From contig CANIWJ010000018.1 of NCBI GenBank assembly GCA_947471035.1, forward strand, positions 1 to 44,570: a stretch of DNA of 44,570 nucleotides, in the 5' to 3' direction. The position numbers and the translations under genes were made by a program. A model generated the notes under the pieces. It saw nothing but the letters and a program-made list of their open reading frames with translations. It did no database searches and was not told the DNA's origin. This DNA is from Verrucomicrobiota bacterium (lineage in GTDB: Bacteria > Verrucomicrobiota > Verrucomicrobiia > Opitutales > Opitutaceae). Shown in pieces: positions 1 through 8,355 of this stretch (positions are counted from its first letter, which is position 1; each line of letters begins with the position of its first letter).

Positions 1-852
1 ATATTCCGCGACTACGAGCAGGCTTTCCGCGATACGACGGGCATGCCGATTAATTTACGGCCGCTGGAAGCGTTTGATCTTCCGCACCATCAAGACCCGA
101 ACGAAAATCCGTTCTGCGCACTTATGGCCAAATCGAACCAGAGCTGCGCGGCGTGCTTGCAGCTACAACGTCGGGTCGAAGTCGAGGCTCAGATGGAGCC
201 CAAGACCCTCAAATGTTTCGCCGGGCTTTGCGATTCCTCGGTGCCGGTTCGCGTAGGTGAGGATTTGGTGGCGTTTTTACAGACCGGACAGGTCTTTTTG
301 GATAAACCCGACAAACGCCGCTTCGATGCGGCTGCGCGGCAGATTTTGAAGTTTGGCACTGATGTTGACATGAAAAAAGCCGAGGAAGCTTGGTTTCAAG
401 GTAGGGTTTTGGACCGGCGCCAACATGACTCCATCCTGCGGTTGCTTTCGATTTTTGCCCAGCATTTGTCCACTTTAGGCCAAGAGTTGGCTGTTCAGGC
501 CGAGCATGGTGAGGCACCGCCTATCGCCCGGGCGCGTGCATTGATTACGGCCCGTCATGGCGAGGATCTGGCCTTGGACGACGTCGCCAAGGCGGTGAAC
601 ATGAGCGCGTTTTACTTCTGCAAGACTTTCAAGAAAGCCACGGGGATGACCTTCACCAATTATCTGGCGAGAGTTCGCGTCGAGAAGGTGAAGAACCTGC
701 TGCTTAATCCGCATAAGCGCGTGAGCGAGGCGGCCTTTGAGGCCGGCTTCCAATCACTCTCCCAGTTTAATCGAGTTTTTCGCCGGATCGCTGGTCAGTC
801 TCCGAAAACTTACCGTGAACAGCTTCAGAAGCGCCTTTCGCCGTCGCGTTGA
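1..852 (+). CDS. AraC-family regulator with PocR-type sensor domain (5' truncated)
   Basis: Transcriptional regulator cut by the window edge. The frame is open from base 1, and the codons before the first ATG (base 43) continue the same domain, so the true start lies upstream. The N-terminal half carries the Cys-rich motif FCALMAKSNQSCAACLQ, typical of the PocR ligand-sensing domain. The C-terminal ~100 residues form an AraC double helix-turn-helix, with DDVAKAVNMSAFYFCKTFKK as the first and AAFEAGFQSLSQFNRVFRRI as the second. PocR domains are known to bind small hydrocarbon derivatives; the ligand here cannot be told. Its 3' end overlaps the convergent gene ending at 767 by 86 bases. Family assignment is firm, target genes unknown. 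Confidence 0.9.
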   Translation: MFRDYEQAFRDTTGMPINLRPLEAFDLPHHQDPNENPFCALMAKSNQSCAACLQLQRRVEVEAQMEPKTLKCFAGLCDSSVPVRVGEDLVAFLQTGQVFLDKPDKRRFDAAARQILKFGTDVDMKKAEEAWFQGRVLDRRQHDSILRLLSIFAQHLSTLGQELAVQAEHGEAPPIARARALITARHGEDLALDDVAKAVNMSAFYFCKTFKKATGMTFTNYLARVRVEKVKNLLLNPHKRVSEAAFEAGFQSLSQFNRVFRRIAGQSPKTYREQLQKRLSPSR

Positions 853-1333
853 GCACTTCGTGAGACTGGGCATGACGTGCAGCGAGAATGGCCGTCGTCG
901 TGTTCACGTGGGCCGCGCCCATAGCCGCCCCACGTTGGCATAAGCTGCAGAATAGCGCGATCTCCTCGGTCGCCACGCGGTGCCAGGCTTTTCGCAGCTT
1001 GCGGCATAGTTCTTCACGTAATTCAGGAGCAAGGGGCGCAAAGGCGTCGGGCTGGGCCCAGAGAACGTCAAAGGCTGCGCACTCTCCGGTCAGGTAGAAC
1101 GTAACCATGGGGTTGAGGCCGCATCGGCAATCCGACTCGGCTTCGGATACGGTTGAGATGTTTAACACCGACTCATGGCGCACGCGCGCCAAGGCGGGGG
1201 CCATCAGCGGAGCGAGCAATTCGGGGGCGGCAAGCGCGCTGGATGGTGGAAGGGCGCGGAGTTGCTCACGCCAGCGGGTTAGTATGCGCGCTGCGTGGCG
1301 GTCTAGCAGTGGACGCGGATCGCCGAGGTTCAT
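767..1333 (-). CDS. Hypothetical protein, 188 aa
   Basis: I do not recognise this protein. It starts at an ATG and is predicted to be soluble and alpha-helical, with no signal peptide or membrane segment. The opening LLDRHAARILTRWREQL resembles the start of four-helix sensor domains such as the RsbR N-terminal domain, but this is only an impression. Several cysteines are present (DCRCG, LCRKL, FCSLCQRG), which could bind metal or sense redox state. Its last 29 codons overlap the convergent regulator's 3' end. Codon use is like its neighbours, so I judge it real. It is transcribed away from the oxidase operon, and a link to respiration is only positional. Confidence 0.6.
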   Translation of the reverse strand: MNLGDPRPLLDRHAARILTRWREQLRALPPSSALAAPELLAPLMAPALARVRHESVLNISTVSEAESDCRCGLNPMVTFYLTGECAAFDVLWAQPDAFAPLAPELREELCRKLRKAWHRVATEEIALFCSLCQRGAAMGAAHVNTTTAILAARHAQSHEVLNATAKGASEAVHGKFSETDQRSGEKLD

Positions 1334-1428
1334 AATCGTATCCTAATAGAGTGCGCCGCAAGCTGCGCCGCCTTCTTTGGCCGACGCTACGCATGGCTTG
1401 GCACGCATTTTTTGACCTGCACAATAAA

Positions 1429-1463
1429 CGCGGGATCACCGCCAACTCCCGCGCAGCGGGACT
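1429..1463 (+). promoter_or_regulatory. Alternative stem-loops ahead of the oxidase locus
   Basis: The segment TCCCGC at 1447-1452 can pair with GCGGGA upstream (1430-1435) or with a second GCGGGA downstream (1456-1461). The upstream hairpin has a 7-bp stem and an 11-base loop; the downstream one has a 6-bp stem and a 3-base loop. The two are mutually exclusive. There is no following T-run, so this is not an ordinary terminator. It may be a leader structure of the cbb3 operon or chance in GC-rich DNA. Confidence 0.25.
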
Positions 1464-1517
1464 GCGCTCGGTGCGCTAGGATGAGGGTTTAAATAACCTT
1501 CGCGCCGATCTCTAATC

Positions 1518-1865
1518 ATGGACGTCATACCGCTCACTCTCACGATCAGTTTATTGCTATCGCTTACTTTTATCGCGCTGTTTTTGCGCGAGTTCACGCG
1601 CCCGCGACGCGCGGGGGCCGAACACGATTCGCTTTTGCCGCTCGAGGCGGACTTGGTTTCTCCCTCCTCAGTCACAATGGCGGCGTATAACCACAATACC
1701 GAAACGCATGCCCATTATTCCAATCATCACCACGCCGATGGTGAGGCATGCTCCCAGGGTAAGCCCGGAGTAGCTTGCTGTAATTCGTGCCGGCGCCGCC
1801 GCGAACGCCTGGAACAAAAAGCCGCAGTTGCTGATGCCACCAGCAAAACGGACAAACACGCTTAA
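1518..1865 (+). CDS. Small membrane protein with His/Cys-rich tail, CcoS-like position
   Basis: A 115-aa protein with one N-terminal membrane helix (about residues 4-24) followed by a basic stretch and a soluble tail. The tail holds a histidine cluster (THAHYSNHHHADGE) and a cysteine group (GVACCNSCRRR), both of the kind that bind copper. The N-terminal helix plus short acidic segment recalls CcoS, the small cbb3 assembly factor, but CcoS normally lacks such a tail. The gene sits 26 bases before ccoNO in the same direction. I infer a role in copper handling or maturation of the oxidase; homology is not proven. Confidence 0.6.
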   Translation: MDVIPLTLTISLLLSLTFIALFLREFTRPRRAGAEHDSLLPLEADLVSPSSVTMAAYNHNTETHAHYSNHHHADGEACSQGKPGVACCNSCRRRRERLEQKAAVADATSKTDKHA

Positions 1866-1891
1866 GAACGTTTTTACCCTAATTTTTCACT

Positions 1892-4201
1892 ATGTCCGCT
1901 CGTACCGTTACGATCCACTACAACGACAAGATCGTCCGCCAGTTCCTGCTCGCTTCCATTATCTGGGGCGTAGTCGGCATGTTGGTCGGCGTGTTGATCG
2001 CCAGCCAGCTGAACTTCTGGCGCGTCAATTTTGATTTACCGTGGCTGACCTTCGGGCGGCTGCGTCCGCTGCATACCAACGCGGTCATTTTCGCCTTTGT
2101 GGGCAATATGATGTTCGCGGGCGTGTATTACTCCACGCAGCGTCTGGTTAAGGCGCGGTTGGCGAGCGATTTTCTATCCCAGCTCCATTTCTGGGGCTGG
2201 CAGCTGATCATCGTCTCCGCCGCCATCACCCTCCCGCTTGGCTTCTCGCGCGGCAAGGAATACGCGGAGTTGATCTGGCCGATCAACATCGCCGTCGCGG
2301 GCATCTGGGTGGTCTTCGCGGTCAATTTTTTCTGGACGCTGGCGCGACGCCAGGAACGCGCGCTCTACGTGGCGATCTGGTTCTACATCGCGACCATCAT
2401 CACCGTGGCGATGCTGTACATCGTTAACCACTTGAGTCTGCCGACCTCGTTGACCCACTCGTATCCGGTCTTTGGTGGCGTGCAAGACGCACTGGTGCAA
2501 TGGTGGTACGGGCACAACGCGGTGGCGTTCTTCCTGACCACGCCGATTCTGGGTATTATGTATTATTTCGTTCCGAAGGCTGCGGAACGTCCCGTCTATA
2601 GCTATCGGTTGTCGGTCATTCACTTCTGGTCGCTGGTCTTCGTTTACATCTGGGCGGGGCCGCATCACTTGCTGAACACAGCGCTGCCGACCTGGCTGCA
2701 AATCCTCGGTATGACGTTCTCGCTCATGCTGTGGGCACCTTCTTGGGGTGGCATGCTCAACGGTTTGCTGACGCTGCGCGGAGCTTGGCATAAACTCCGG
2801 ACGGAGCCTGTGCTCAAGTTTTTCGCCGCCGCGGTGACATTCTACGGCATGGCGACGTTTGAGGGGCCGCTGCTTTCGATCCGTTCGGTTAACGCCCTCG
2901 CGCATTATTCTGATTGGATTATCGGGCATGTGCACGCCGGTGCGCTGGGTTGGAATGGGTTCATGGCCGCCGGCATGATTTACTGGTTGGTGCCCCGGCT
3001 TTGGAACAAACCTCTCTACTCAAACTCCCTGGCCAACGTGCATTTCTGGATCGGGACGGTAGGCATACTGCTCTACGTGGCGGCGATGTGGGTTTCTGGC
3101 ATTACCCAAGGCCTGATGCTCAATGCCACCACGGAGGGCGGCACGGTGCTGGCGTATCCAAATTTCCTCGATACTCTAAATTCGATCCGTCCGCTCATGG
3201 CGCTGCGTATCGTCGGCGGGACGCTCTATCTTTTCGGGTTTCTGCTGCTCGCTTATAACGTATTCCGAACGCTACAGGGAGCGCAGGTCGTGGACGGTGC
3301 GGCCGAGGTCTTTGTGGACGAAACTCCGGAAGTCCGGGTGGGCTTCAGTGGAACCTTGATTAATCCGCCGGTGGTATTCGCAATCCTTGGCACCTTGTTT
3401 GCCTGCGCATGGATGTTTGGTGGCGATTTCACCAAGTTAGCCGGGCTTTTTGGTACGATTACCTGCGTAATACTCGCTTGGCTCCACTTTCAATCCAAGA
3501 CCCAAGGCTGGGCAGATTGGTATGAGCGACTCTTGGTGAATGCGGCCCCCTTCACCGTCTTGACGTTTATGGCGGTAGCGGCGGGTGGTCTTATTCAGAT
3601 TATTCCCACCACGATCGTGAATCGTGCACAAAACGTGGAAGATCGTATTCAGGTGCCTTACACTCCGCTAGAGTTGGCCGGACGCGATATCTTCATTTCC
3701 GAAGGCTGCTACAATTGCCATTCGCAGATGATCCGCACTCTAGTTCCCGACGTGATGCGCTACGGCGATTACTCGCGACTGGGAGAGTCGATCTACGATC
3801 ATCCTTACCAGTGGGGCTCGCGCCGCATCGGGCCCGATCTCGCCCGCGTGGGCGGGAAGTATCCCGACTCCTGGCACTATAAACACATGATGAATCCGCG
3901 CGCCATCTCGCCCGGGTCGAATATGCCCAACTATCCTTGGCTGTTTGATACCGACACGGACGTAGCCGCGCTGCCGTCCAAACTGTCGGTCCAGCGGACT
4001 CTGGGTGTTCCTTATGCGGTGCTAACACCTGCTGAGATTCAGGCCCAGGTCGATGTTCAAGCACAGGAGATTGTCGCACGGCTTCGTGAGTCCGACATTC
4101 AGGTAAAGCCCAGCCGTGAGATTGTAGCCGTAATCGCATACCTGCAGAAGCTCGGGAAATCCGAGCTCGTGCCGGCCAAGACCGCCGCCGTTCAACCTTA
4201 A
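1892..4201 (+). CDS. ccoNO: cbb3-type cytochrome c oxidase, fused subunits I and II (CcoNO)
   Basis: A 769-aa fusion of the catalytic subunit CcoN and the membrane-bound cytochrome c CcoO, which are usually separate genes. The N-terminal ~480 residues form the 12-helix heme-copper oxidase core with the expected histidines: H61 in PLHTNAVIF, then WWYGHNAVAF, WAGPHHLLN and WIIGHVHAGALGWNGF. After a linker with two or three further helices comes CcoO, with one c-type heme site CYNCH (C606, C609, H610) and a likely Met ligand in PGSNMPNYPWLF. The enzyme reduces O2 to water at low oxygen and pumps protons. A start ATG at 1892 fits. Fused ccoNO occurs in several phyla, so it is not unique. Confidence 0.97.
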   Translation: MSARTVTIHYNDKIVRQFLLASIIWGVVGMLVGVLIASQLNFWRVNFDLPWLTFGRLRPLHTNAVIFAFVGNMMFAGVYYSTQRLVKARLASDFLSQLHFWGWQLIIVSAAITLPLGFSRGKEYAELIWPINIAVAGIWVVFAVNFFWTLARRQERALYVAIWFYIATIITVAMLYIVNHLSLPTSLTHSYPVFGGVQDALVQWWYGHNAVAFFLTTPILGIMYYFVPKAAERPVYSYRLSVIHFWSLVFVYIWAGPHHLLNTALPTWLQILGMTFSLMLWAPSWGGMLNGLLTLRGAWHKLRTEPVLKFFAAAVTFYGMATFEGPLLSIRSVNALAHYSDWIIGHVHAGALGWNGFMAAGMIYWLVPRLWNKPLYSNSLANVHFWIGTVGILLYVAAMWVSGITQGLMLNATTEGGTVLAYPNFLDTLNSIRPLMALRIVGGTLYLFGFLLLAYNVFRTLQGAQVVDGAAEVFVDETPEVRVGFSGTLINPPVVFAILGTLFACAWMFGGDFTKLAGLFGTITCVILAWLHFQSKTQGWADWYERLLVNAAPFTVLTFMAVAAGGLIQIIPTTIVNRAQNVEDRIQVPYTPLELAGRDIFISEGCYNCHSQMIRTLVPDVMRYGDYSRLGESIYDHPYQWGSRRIGPDLARVGGKYPDSWHYKHMMNPRAISPGSNMPNYPWLFDTDTDVAALPSKLSVQRTLGVPYAVLTPAEIQAQVDVQAQEIVARLRESDIQVKPSREIVAVIAYLQKLGKSELVPAKTAAVQP

Positions 4202-4221
4202 ACCCGCGTTCCCCTCTAAAT

Positions 4222-4377
4222 ATGTTTCGCCGCCTCATACTCGAAAACTGGATGAGCATCTTCACGCTCACCGCGTTTATCACCGCTTTGTCGATTTATA
4301 TTTCGATCACCTGGAGCGCACTGCGCATGCCGCGTGCCCAGAGAGATCATTTCGCTAATTTGCCGCTCAACGACTAA
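4222..4377 (+). CDS. ccoQ: CcoQ/FixQ-like small subunit
   Basis: A 51-aa protein with one membrane helix (ENWMSIFTLTAFITALSIYI) and a short charged C-terminal tail ending in NLPLND. It lies between ccoNO and ccoP with 20- and 41-base gaps, exactly where ccoQ lies in standard ccoNOQP operons. CcoQ is known to stabilise the oxidase complex. Sequence identity in this family is always low, so the call rests on size, topology and position. Confidence 0.75.
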   Translation: MFRRLILENWMSIFTLTAFITALSIYISITWSALRMPRAQRDHFANLPLND

Positions 4378-4418
4378 AAACGCCCAGGGCGCGGCTTACT
4401 CGCGTCCGTTTGAACACC

Positions 4419-4958
4419 ATGTCTGACCACGCGCCTAAACCGCCTCAAGAACCCGGCGAAGATCCGATCCGCCATCATGTATTCGACGGCATCGCCGAAT
4501 ACGATAAGCGACTGCCTAATTGGTGGCTGCTTACGCTCTATGCCTCCATCATATTTGCCATCGGCTACTGGATGAGCACGCAGCATTTTCGCCGACCCAG
4601 CGATGGAGCCCGGGTTACGGCGGCGATACAGGAAATCCGTGCCGCCAAACTGGCTGCGGCGGGTAACTACGATGATGCCGTGCTGGCCGAAATGAGCCGA
4701 AATGTCGGCATCGTGACGGCCGGTGCAGCGACGTACCAATCGACCTGCGCATCCTGCCACGGAGCTAATCTTGAGGGTGGAATCGGCTTTAATCTGGTGG
4801 ATGCCACTTGGGTGCATGGCAGCAAACCGTCTGAAATCATGAAAACCGTCACCGAGGGCGTGCTGGCCAAGGGCATGCCAACGTGGGGGCCGGTTTTAGG
4901 GCCAAAGAAAATCGCCGAGGTCGTGGCCTTCGTTTTGAGCAAGCAGCCTTCCTCGTAA
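4419..4958 (+). CDS. ccoP: cbb3 oxidase cytochrome c subunit III (CcoP), mono-heme
   Basis: A 179-aa membrane-anchored cytochrome c. The N-terminus has the CcoP signature of a short domain (HHVFDGIAEYDKRLPNWW) before a single membrane helix, then one cytochrome c domain with CASCH (C110, C113, H114) and a Met ligand in AKGMPTWGPVL. Canonical proteobacterial CcoP is nearly twice as long and carries two hemes, so this is a reduced form with one. An upstream in-frame TTG at 4410 is possible, but the ATG at 4419 is the better start. It passes electrons from soluble cytochrome c towards CcoO. Confidence 0.93.
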   Translation: MSDHAPKPPQEPGEDPIRHHVFDGIAEYDKRLPNWWLLTLYASIIFAIGYWMSTQHFRRPSDGARVTAAIQEIRAAKLAAAGNYDDAVLAEMSRNVGIVTAGAATYQSTCASCHGANLEGGIGFNLVDATWVHGSKPSEIMKTVTEGVLAKGMPTWGPVLGPKKIAEVVAFVLSKQPSS

Positions 4959-5027
4959 GGGTGTTGATCCGTGGGTGGCGCTTCAGCCACCCACGCGACG
5001 GGCATTTCCCGTGTCTGTGTTCCTTCC

Positions 5028-6500
5028 ATGAAACCTCCCGTTCCTACTGGCCCTCGCCCCAATCGCGACTCTGTTACCACGATCCGTGATGACGGTTCTC
5101 GGTTCTTTTTGCATCCGGCCGACAGCCGGGGGTTCTGGACTCGCATGCGACGGATATCGGCGTGGCTCTTAGTCGCTTTATATCTCGCGCTGCCGTGGGT
5201 GCCGGTGGGTGGTTACCCGGCGGTGTTTCTCGATATTGCGGAGCGCCGTTTCCACCTTTTCGGCTACACGCTCGCCTTTCAGGACGTGTGGCTGCTTTTT
5301 TTTGGAATTACCGGGCTCGGTTTTTCTCTGTTTTTTATAACCTCTTTGCTTGGTCGGGTATGGTGTGGTTGGGCTTGTCCGCAGACCGTTTTTCTGGATC
5401 ACGTTTTCCGGCGGGTGGAGCGTTGGATTGAGGGCGATGCGGTAGCGCGGCGCCAGCTGGACGCCGCCCCGTGGACGCCGGGTAAGGTGATCAAACGCAC
5501 GGTAAAGCAGATGACGTTTGTTCTGCTTGCGGCGTTAATTACGCATCTGTTCCTCGCCTATTTTGTATCGATCCCGAAGCTTTGGTTGATGATGCATGAG
5601 GCACCGGACACGCATTGGAGTGCGTTCCTTTTTATCGCGTTCGCGACCGGAGTTCTCTACTTCAACTTTGCATGGTTCCGCGAGCAGCTCTGCTTGATCA
5701 TTTGTCCCTACGGTCGCCTGCAATCGGTGTTATTGGACGACCATTCGCTGGTGATTGGTTATGATGCCAGACGAGGTGAACCTCGTGGCAAAGCAGGCAC
5801 GCCGGATGTGGGGGCGTGTATTGATTGCAGTCGCTGTGTGCAGGTTTGCCCTACGGGAATCGACATTCGCCAAGGTTTGCAGATCGAGTGCATCGCATGC
5901 GCCGCCTGTGTGGATGCGTGCGACGAGGTGATGGATAAACTCAAGCGTCCGCGCGGTCTGGTTCGCTACGATTCCAACGCAGGTTTTATGGGCGGACGCA
6001 CCCGCTGGCTGCGGCCGCGAATCTGGCTGTATCTTGGCTTGCTGGCGGTGGGCTGCGCGGTGGCTACGTTCGCTTTTTCGACCGTTCGCTCGGCCAGTTT
6101 GGGGGTAACGCGACTGCAGGGCGCGCCGTATTTCGTCGATCCCCAGTCGGTGCGAAATCAGTTCCTGGTTCGACTGGTAAACAAGCGCGAGACGCCAGTC
6201 GCGTTTACCGTAACCGCTTTCTTACCGGGCGAAAAATCCGAACACGATAAACACGGGGATGACGAGGCGCACGGTGAGCATGCCGCGCGCTTGCTGGTCA
6301 CGGGGTTTGAGGCACCGCTGGTGGTGGGGCCACTGGGTGAGGAAGTGCGACCGCTGATCGTGCGGGTGCCTCGTTCAAACTATGAAGGCGGTTTTAAATT
6401 TATAATTAAGGCCCGGCCCGCAGATGGTGCTTATGAACTGGTACGCGAGGTCGAATTTAGCGGTCCGGACGAGAAGCTGTTACACGAGGATAAGCGATGA
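5028..6500 (+). CDS. ccoG: cbb3 oxidase accessory ferredoxin-like protein CcoG
   Basis: A 490-aa polytopic protein of the CcoG/FixG/RdxA family. It has about five membrane helices, the conserved GRVWCGWACPQTVFLDHVF motif, and two 4Fe-4S-type cysteine clusters (CIDCSRCVQVCPTG and CIACAACVDACDEV). The C-terminal ~140 residues form an Ig-like periplasmic domain. CcoG is reported to act as a cupric reductase in cbb3 assembly. A longer frame opens at 4971, but the ATG at 5028 gives the usual N-terminus. A His/Asp-rich insert (EHDKHGDDEAHGEHA) in the periplasmic domain may bind metal. Its stop overlaps the next start (ATGA). Confidence 0.95.
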   Translation: MKPPVPTGPRPNRDSVTTIRDDGSRFFLHPADSRGFWTRMRRISAWLLVALYLALPWVPVGGYPAVFLDIAERRFHLFGYTLAFQDVWLLFFGITGLGFSLFFITSLLGRVWCGWACPQTVFLDHVFRRVERWIEGDAVARRQLDAAPWTPGKVIKRTVKQMTFVLLAALITHLFLAYFVSIPKLWLMMHEAPDTHWSAFLFIAFATGVLYFNFAWFREQLCLIICPYGRLQSVLLDDHSLVIGYDARRGEPRGKAGTPDVGACIDCSRCVQVCPTGIDIRQGLQIECIACAACVDACDEVMDKLKRPRGLVRYDSNAGFMGGRTRWLRPRIWLYLGLLAVGCAVATFAFSTVRSASLGVTRLQGAPYFVDPQSVRNQFLVRLVNKRETPVAFTVTAFLPGEKSEHDKHGDDEAHGEHAARLLVTGFEAPLVVGPLGEEVRPLIVRVPRSNYEGGFKFIIKARPADGAYELVREVEFSGPDEKLLHEDKR

Positions 6501-6649
6501 AAGGGAGCGCAGGACTTTGGTGGGCGGTCGGAGCCGCATTCGCGCTGCTCGGCTGTGCGTGGGCAGCCATGTTTTTCTTTTCCAGGCAGGCCAAAATCAA
6601 GTCGGTGGAACTTCCTGTGCCGGCGGCGGTGCACGGGCAAGCGCGGTAA
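6497..6649 (+). CDS. Small membrane protein in ccoH/fixH position
   Basis: A 50-aa protein with one N-terminal membrane helix (LWWAVGAAFALLGCAWAAMF) and a short basic tail. The start ATG overlaps the ccoG stop by four bases, and its stop TAA overlaps the next ATG by one base, so all three are translationally coupled. The position matches CcoH/FixH in ccoGHIS clusters, but canonical CcoH is about three times longer with an extracytoplasmic domain missing here. It may be a minimal CcoH analogue; function not shown. Confidence 0.6.
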   Translation: MKGSAGLWWAVGAAFALLGCAWAAMFFFSRQAKIKSVELPVPAAVHGQAR

Positions 6650-7344
6650 TGGAACTGGCCGCCGTCAATACCCCGGCCACGGCGTTTGTCGCCGGTTTGG
6701 TCACGAGCGTGCACTGTGCCGGGATGTGCGGCCCGCTCGCTTGTTTGCTGGGGCCGTCTCGGGGTGAACGGGTGGATCTGGCGACGATCCACTCCGTTTA
6801 TCATGGCACGCGTTTACTTTCTTATGGCGTGCTGGGCGCGGTGGCGGGAGCGGCGGGCGCGGCACCGGCGGCATGGTTCGATTTTCCCTTGGTGCGTGTA
6901 CTGCCGTGGGTGTTGGTTTTATATTTAGTGCTGGTGGCGGTAAGGCCGGGCCAACGCTGGCCGAGTTTGGCTTTGTTGGGACGTGTTCAGGTGACGGTGC
7001 GTGACTGGACGCGCGGACGCTCAGGCGTGCAAGTGGCCCTGATTATGGGCTCGTTCACTCCCGTGCTGCCCTGCGGACCGCTATATTTTCTGATAGCAGT
7101 AGCCGGGTTCGCGGGTTCGGCTTTGGCGGGGGCTGAACTGTTGCTGGCATTTGGCTTGGGGACGGTGCCCTTGTTGTGGCTCGTCCAAGCCAATCTCGGC
7201 TGGTGGCGCGTACGGGTGGCCCCGCCAACGCTGGCCCGCATGCGCACCGCTCTCGCGCTAGTCACTGTGGGCGTGCTGGTTTGGCGCTTACGCGGCGACT
7301 TTGGATTAATCGGTCCGACGATTGGCAGTTTGGTTTGCCACTAA
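6649..7344 (+). CDS. TauE/SafE-type (DsbD-like) membrane protein of cbb3 locus
   Basis: A 231-aa protein with about six membrane helices. The first helix carries the family motif GLVTSVHCAGMCGPLAC, with paired cysteines flanking a Met/Gly turn, and the second half repeats it in a degenerate form (GSFTPVLPCGPLYFL). Proteins of this type are often called sulfite exporter TauE/SafE family but regularly accompany ccoG and ccoI, where a role in copper or thiol traffic for oxidase assembly is more likely. I chose the ATG at 6649, coupled to the preceding stop; the frame is open further upstream but only inside other genes. Confidence 0.85.
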   Translation: MELAAVNTPATAFVAGLVTSVHCAGMCGPLACLLGPSRGERVDLATIHSVYHGTRLLSYGVLGAVAGAAGAAPAAWFDFPLVRVLPWVLVLYLVLVAVRPGQRWPSLALLGRVQVTVRDWTRGRSGVQVALIMGSFTPVLPCGPLYFLIAVAGFAGSALAGAELLLAFGLGTVPLLWLVQANLGWWRVRVAPPTLARMRTALALVTVGVLVWRLRGDFGLIGPTIGSLVCH

Positions 7345-7375
7345 ATTCGCGTGATTTCGGATACGGTAGTGAAGA

Positions 7376-7391
7376 GTTTCCTACGGGAAAC
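7376..7391 (+). other. Hairpin with UACG tetraloop
   Basis: GTTTCC and GGAAAC pair across the loop TACG, closed by a C-G pair: the very stable cUACGg tetraloop form. It lies 31 bases after the preceding gene. There is no T-run, so it may serve as a 3'-end stabiliser or processing boundary rather than a terminator. Confidence 0.35.
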
Positions 7392-7467
7392 CACGTAGGG
7401 TATATCACCCATTAAATGCGAAAGTTTTGTTAAAATGTGCCGTTACATAAGGGCAAAGGATACCCCT

Positions 7468-8355
7468 GTGAACGCGCCTCTAATACCCCCACCCGACCTC
7501 GTGCCTGCCGAGGTGATCGCGCAGGCGCTGCGGCATCCACCTTCTTCACCCAAGGTGCTGCCTGTTCTTAAGCGTTATCTACGTGATTTTAACGTATCGG
7601 TTTATCAAATCGGAGAGTTGATCCGCTTCGACCCGGGCATTTCGGCACGAGTGCTGCAAATCGCTAACAGCGCAGCCTTTTCACGTGGTGCGCGGTGCAA
7701 CTCGGTGGAACTGGCGGTAAATCGCATCGGTTTCGATTCCATCTTTGAAATCGTCGCAAACGCGGTGGCGGAGCAGGTTTTGGTCAGGCCGTTGGCATCC
7801 TATGCTTTGGATGCGGATGAGTTTTGGCGTCGCTCGGTGACTTGTGGTTTGGCGGCGGAGTGTCTCGCTGACTTGCAGGGCAGTGATCGCAACGTGGCCT
7901 ACACGCTCGGCTTGATGCACGGCGTCGGCATGGTTGCGATTGATCAATGGGTGCAAAAATTTGCCCCGACCTTTGGTTTTTTTGGCCGTGGATTTCCTCG
8001 CGATCACACCGACGGCGAGCGTGCCTTGCTCGGGTGCACCAACGCCGAGGTAGGTGCGGCAGTGCTGCACGGCTGGGAGTTTCCAGCCGAGATGGCCGAG
8101 CCATTGCGCTGGCAATATGCACCGCTGGATTCGGCGGCCTTTCGGGAAATGAATTGCCTGCTGTACGCGGCCAAGTGGATCTGTGCGCGAATTTGTGCGG
8201 AGAATCCGGAATCGATTTGCGCCCCGGACGAGCGTTTCTTGCGACCCTTGAAGTTAAACGGAGCAACCTTGGGTAAGCAGATTTCCATTGTGCGCACCCG
8301 CATGGATGAAGTTCAGCGCAGCCTGGAAGATCACCAACCGCGCGAAGCTGCCTGA
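7468..8355 (+). CDS. HDOD domain protein
   Basis: A 295-aa soluble protein whose central part is an HDOD domain, a non-catalytic relative of HD phosphohydrolases found in bacterial signalling proteins. Typical elements are the opening PPSSPKVLPVLKRYL, the segment IRFDPGISARVLQIANSAAF and the SVELAVNRIG motif. The GTG at 7468 has AAAGGA seven bases ahead, a better ribosome site than the upstream ATG at 7435. It sits between the oxidase accessory genes and the copper ATPase in the same direction, perhaps by chance, perhaps as a regulator of respiration. Partner unknown. Confidence 0.85.
   Translation: MNAPLIPPPDLVPAEVIAQALRHPPSSPKVLPVLKRYLRDFNVSVYQIGELIRFDPGISARVLQIANSAAFSRGARCNSVELAVNRIGFDSIFEIVANAVAEQVLVRPLASYALDADEFWRRSVTCGLAAECLADLQGSDRNVAYTLGLMHGVGMVAIDQWVQKFAPTFGFFGRGFPRDHTDGERALLGCTNAEVGAAVLHGWEFPAEMAEPLRWQYAPLDSAAFREMNCLLYAAKWICARICAENPESICAPDERFLRPLKLNGATLGKQISIVRTRMDEVQRSLEDHQPREAA

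Noticed and set aside
1411..1424. Possible FNR box (TTGAC..CAA) before the oxidase locus
   Set aside because: The half-sites are spaced one base short of the TTGAT-N4-ATCAA consensus and the second half matches poorly.
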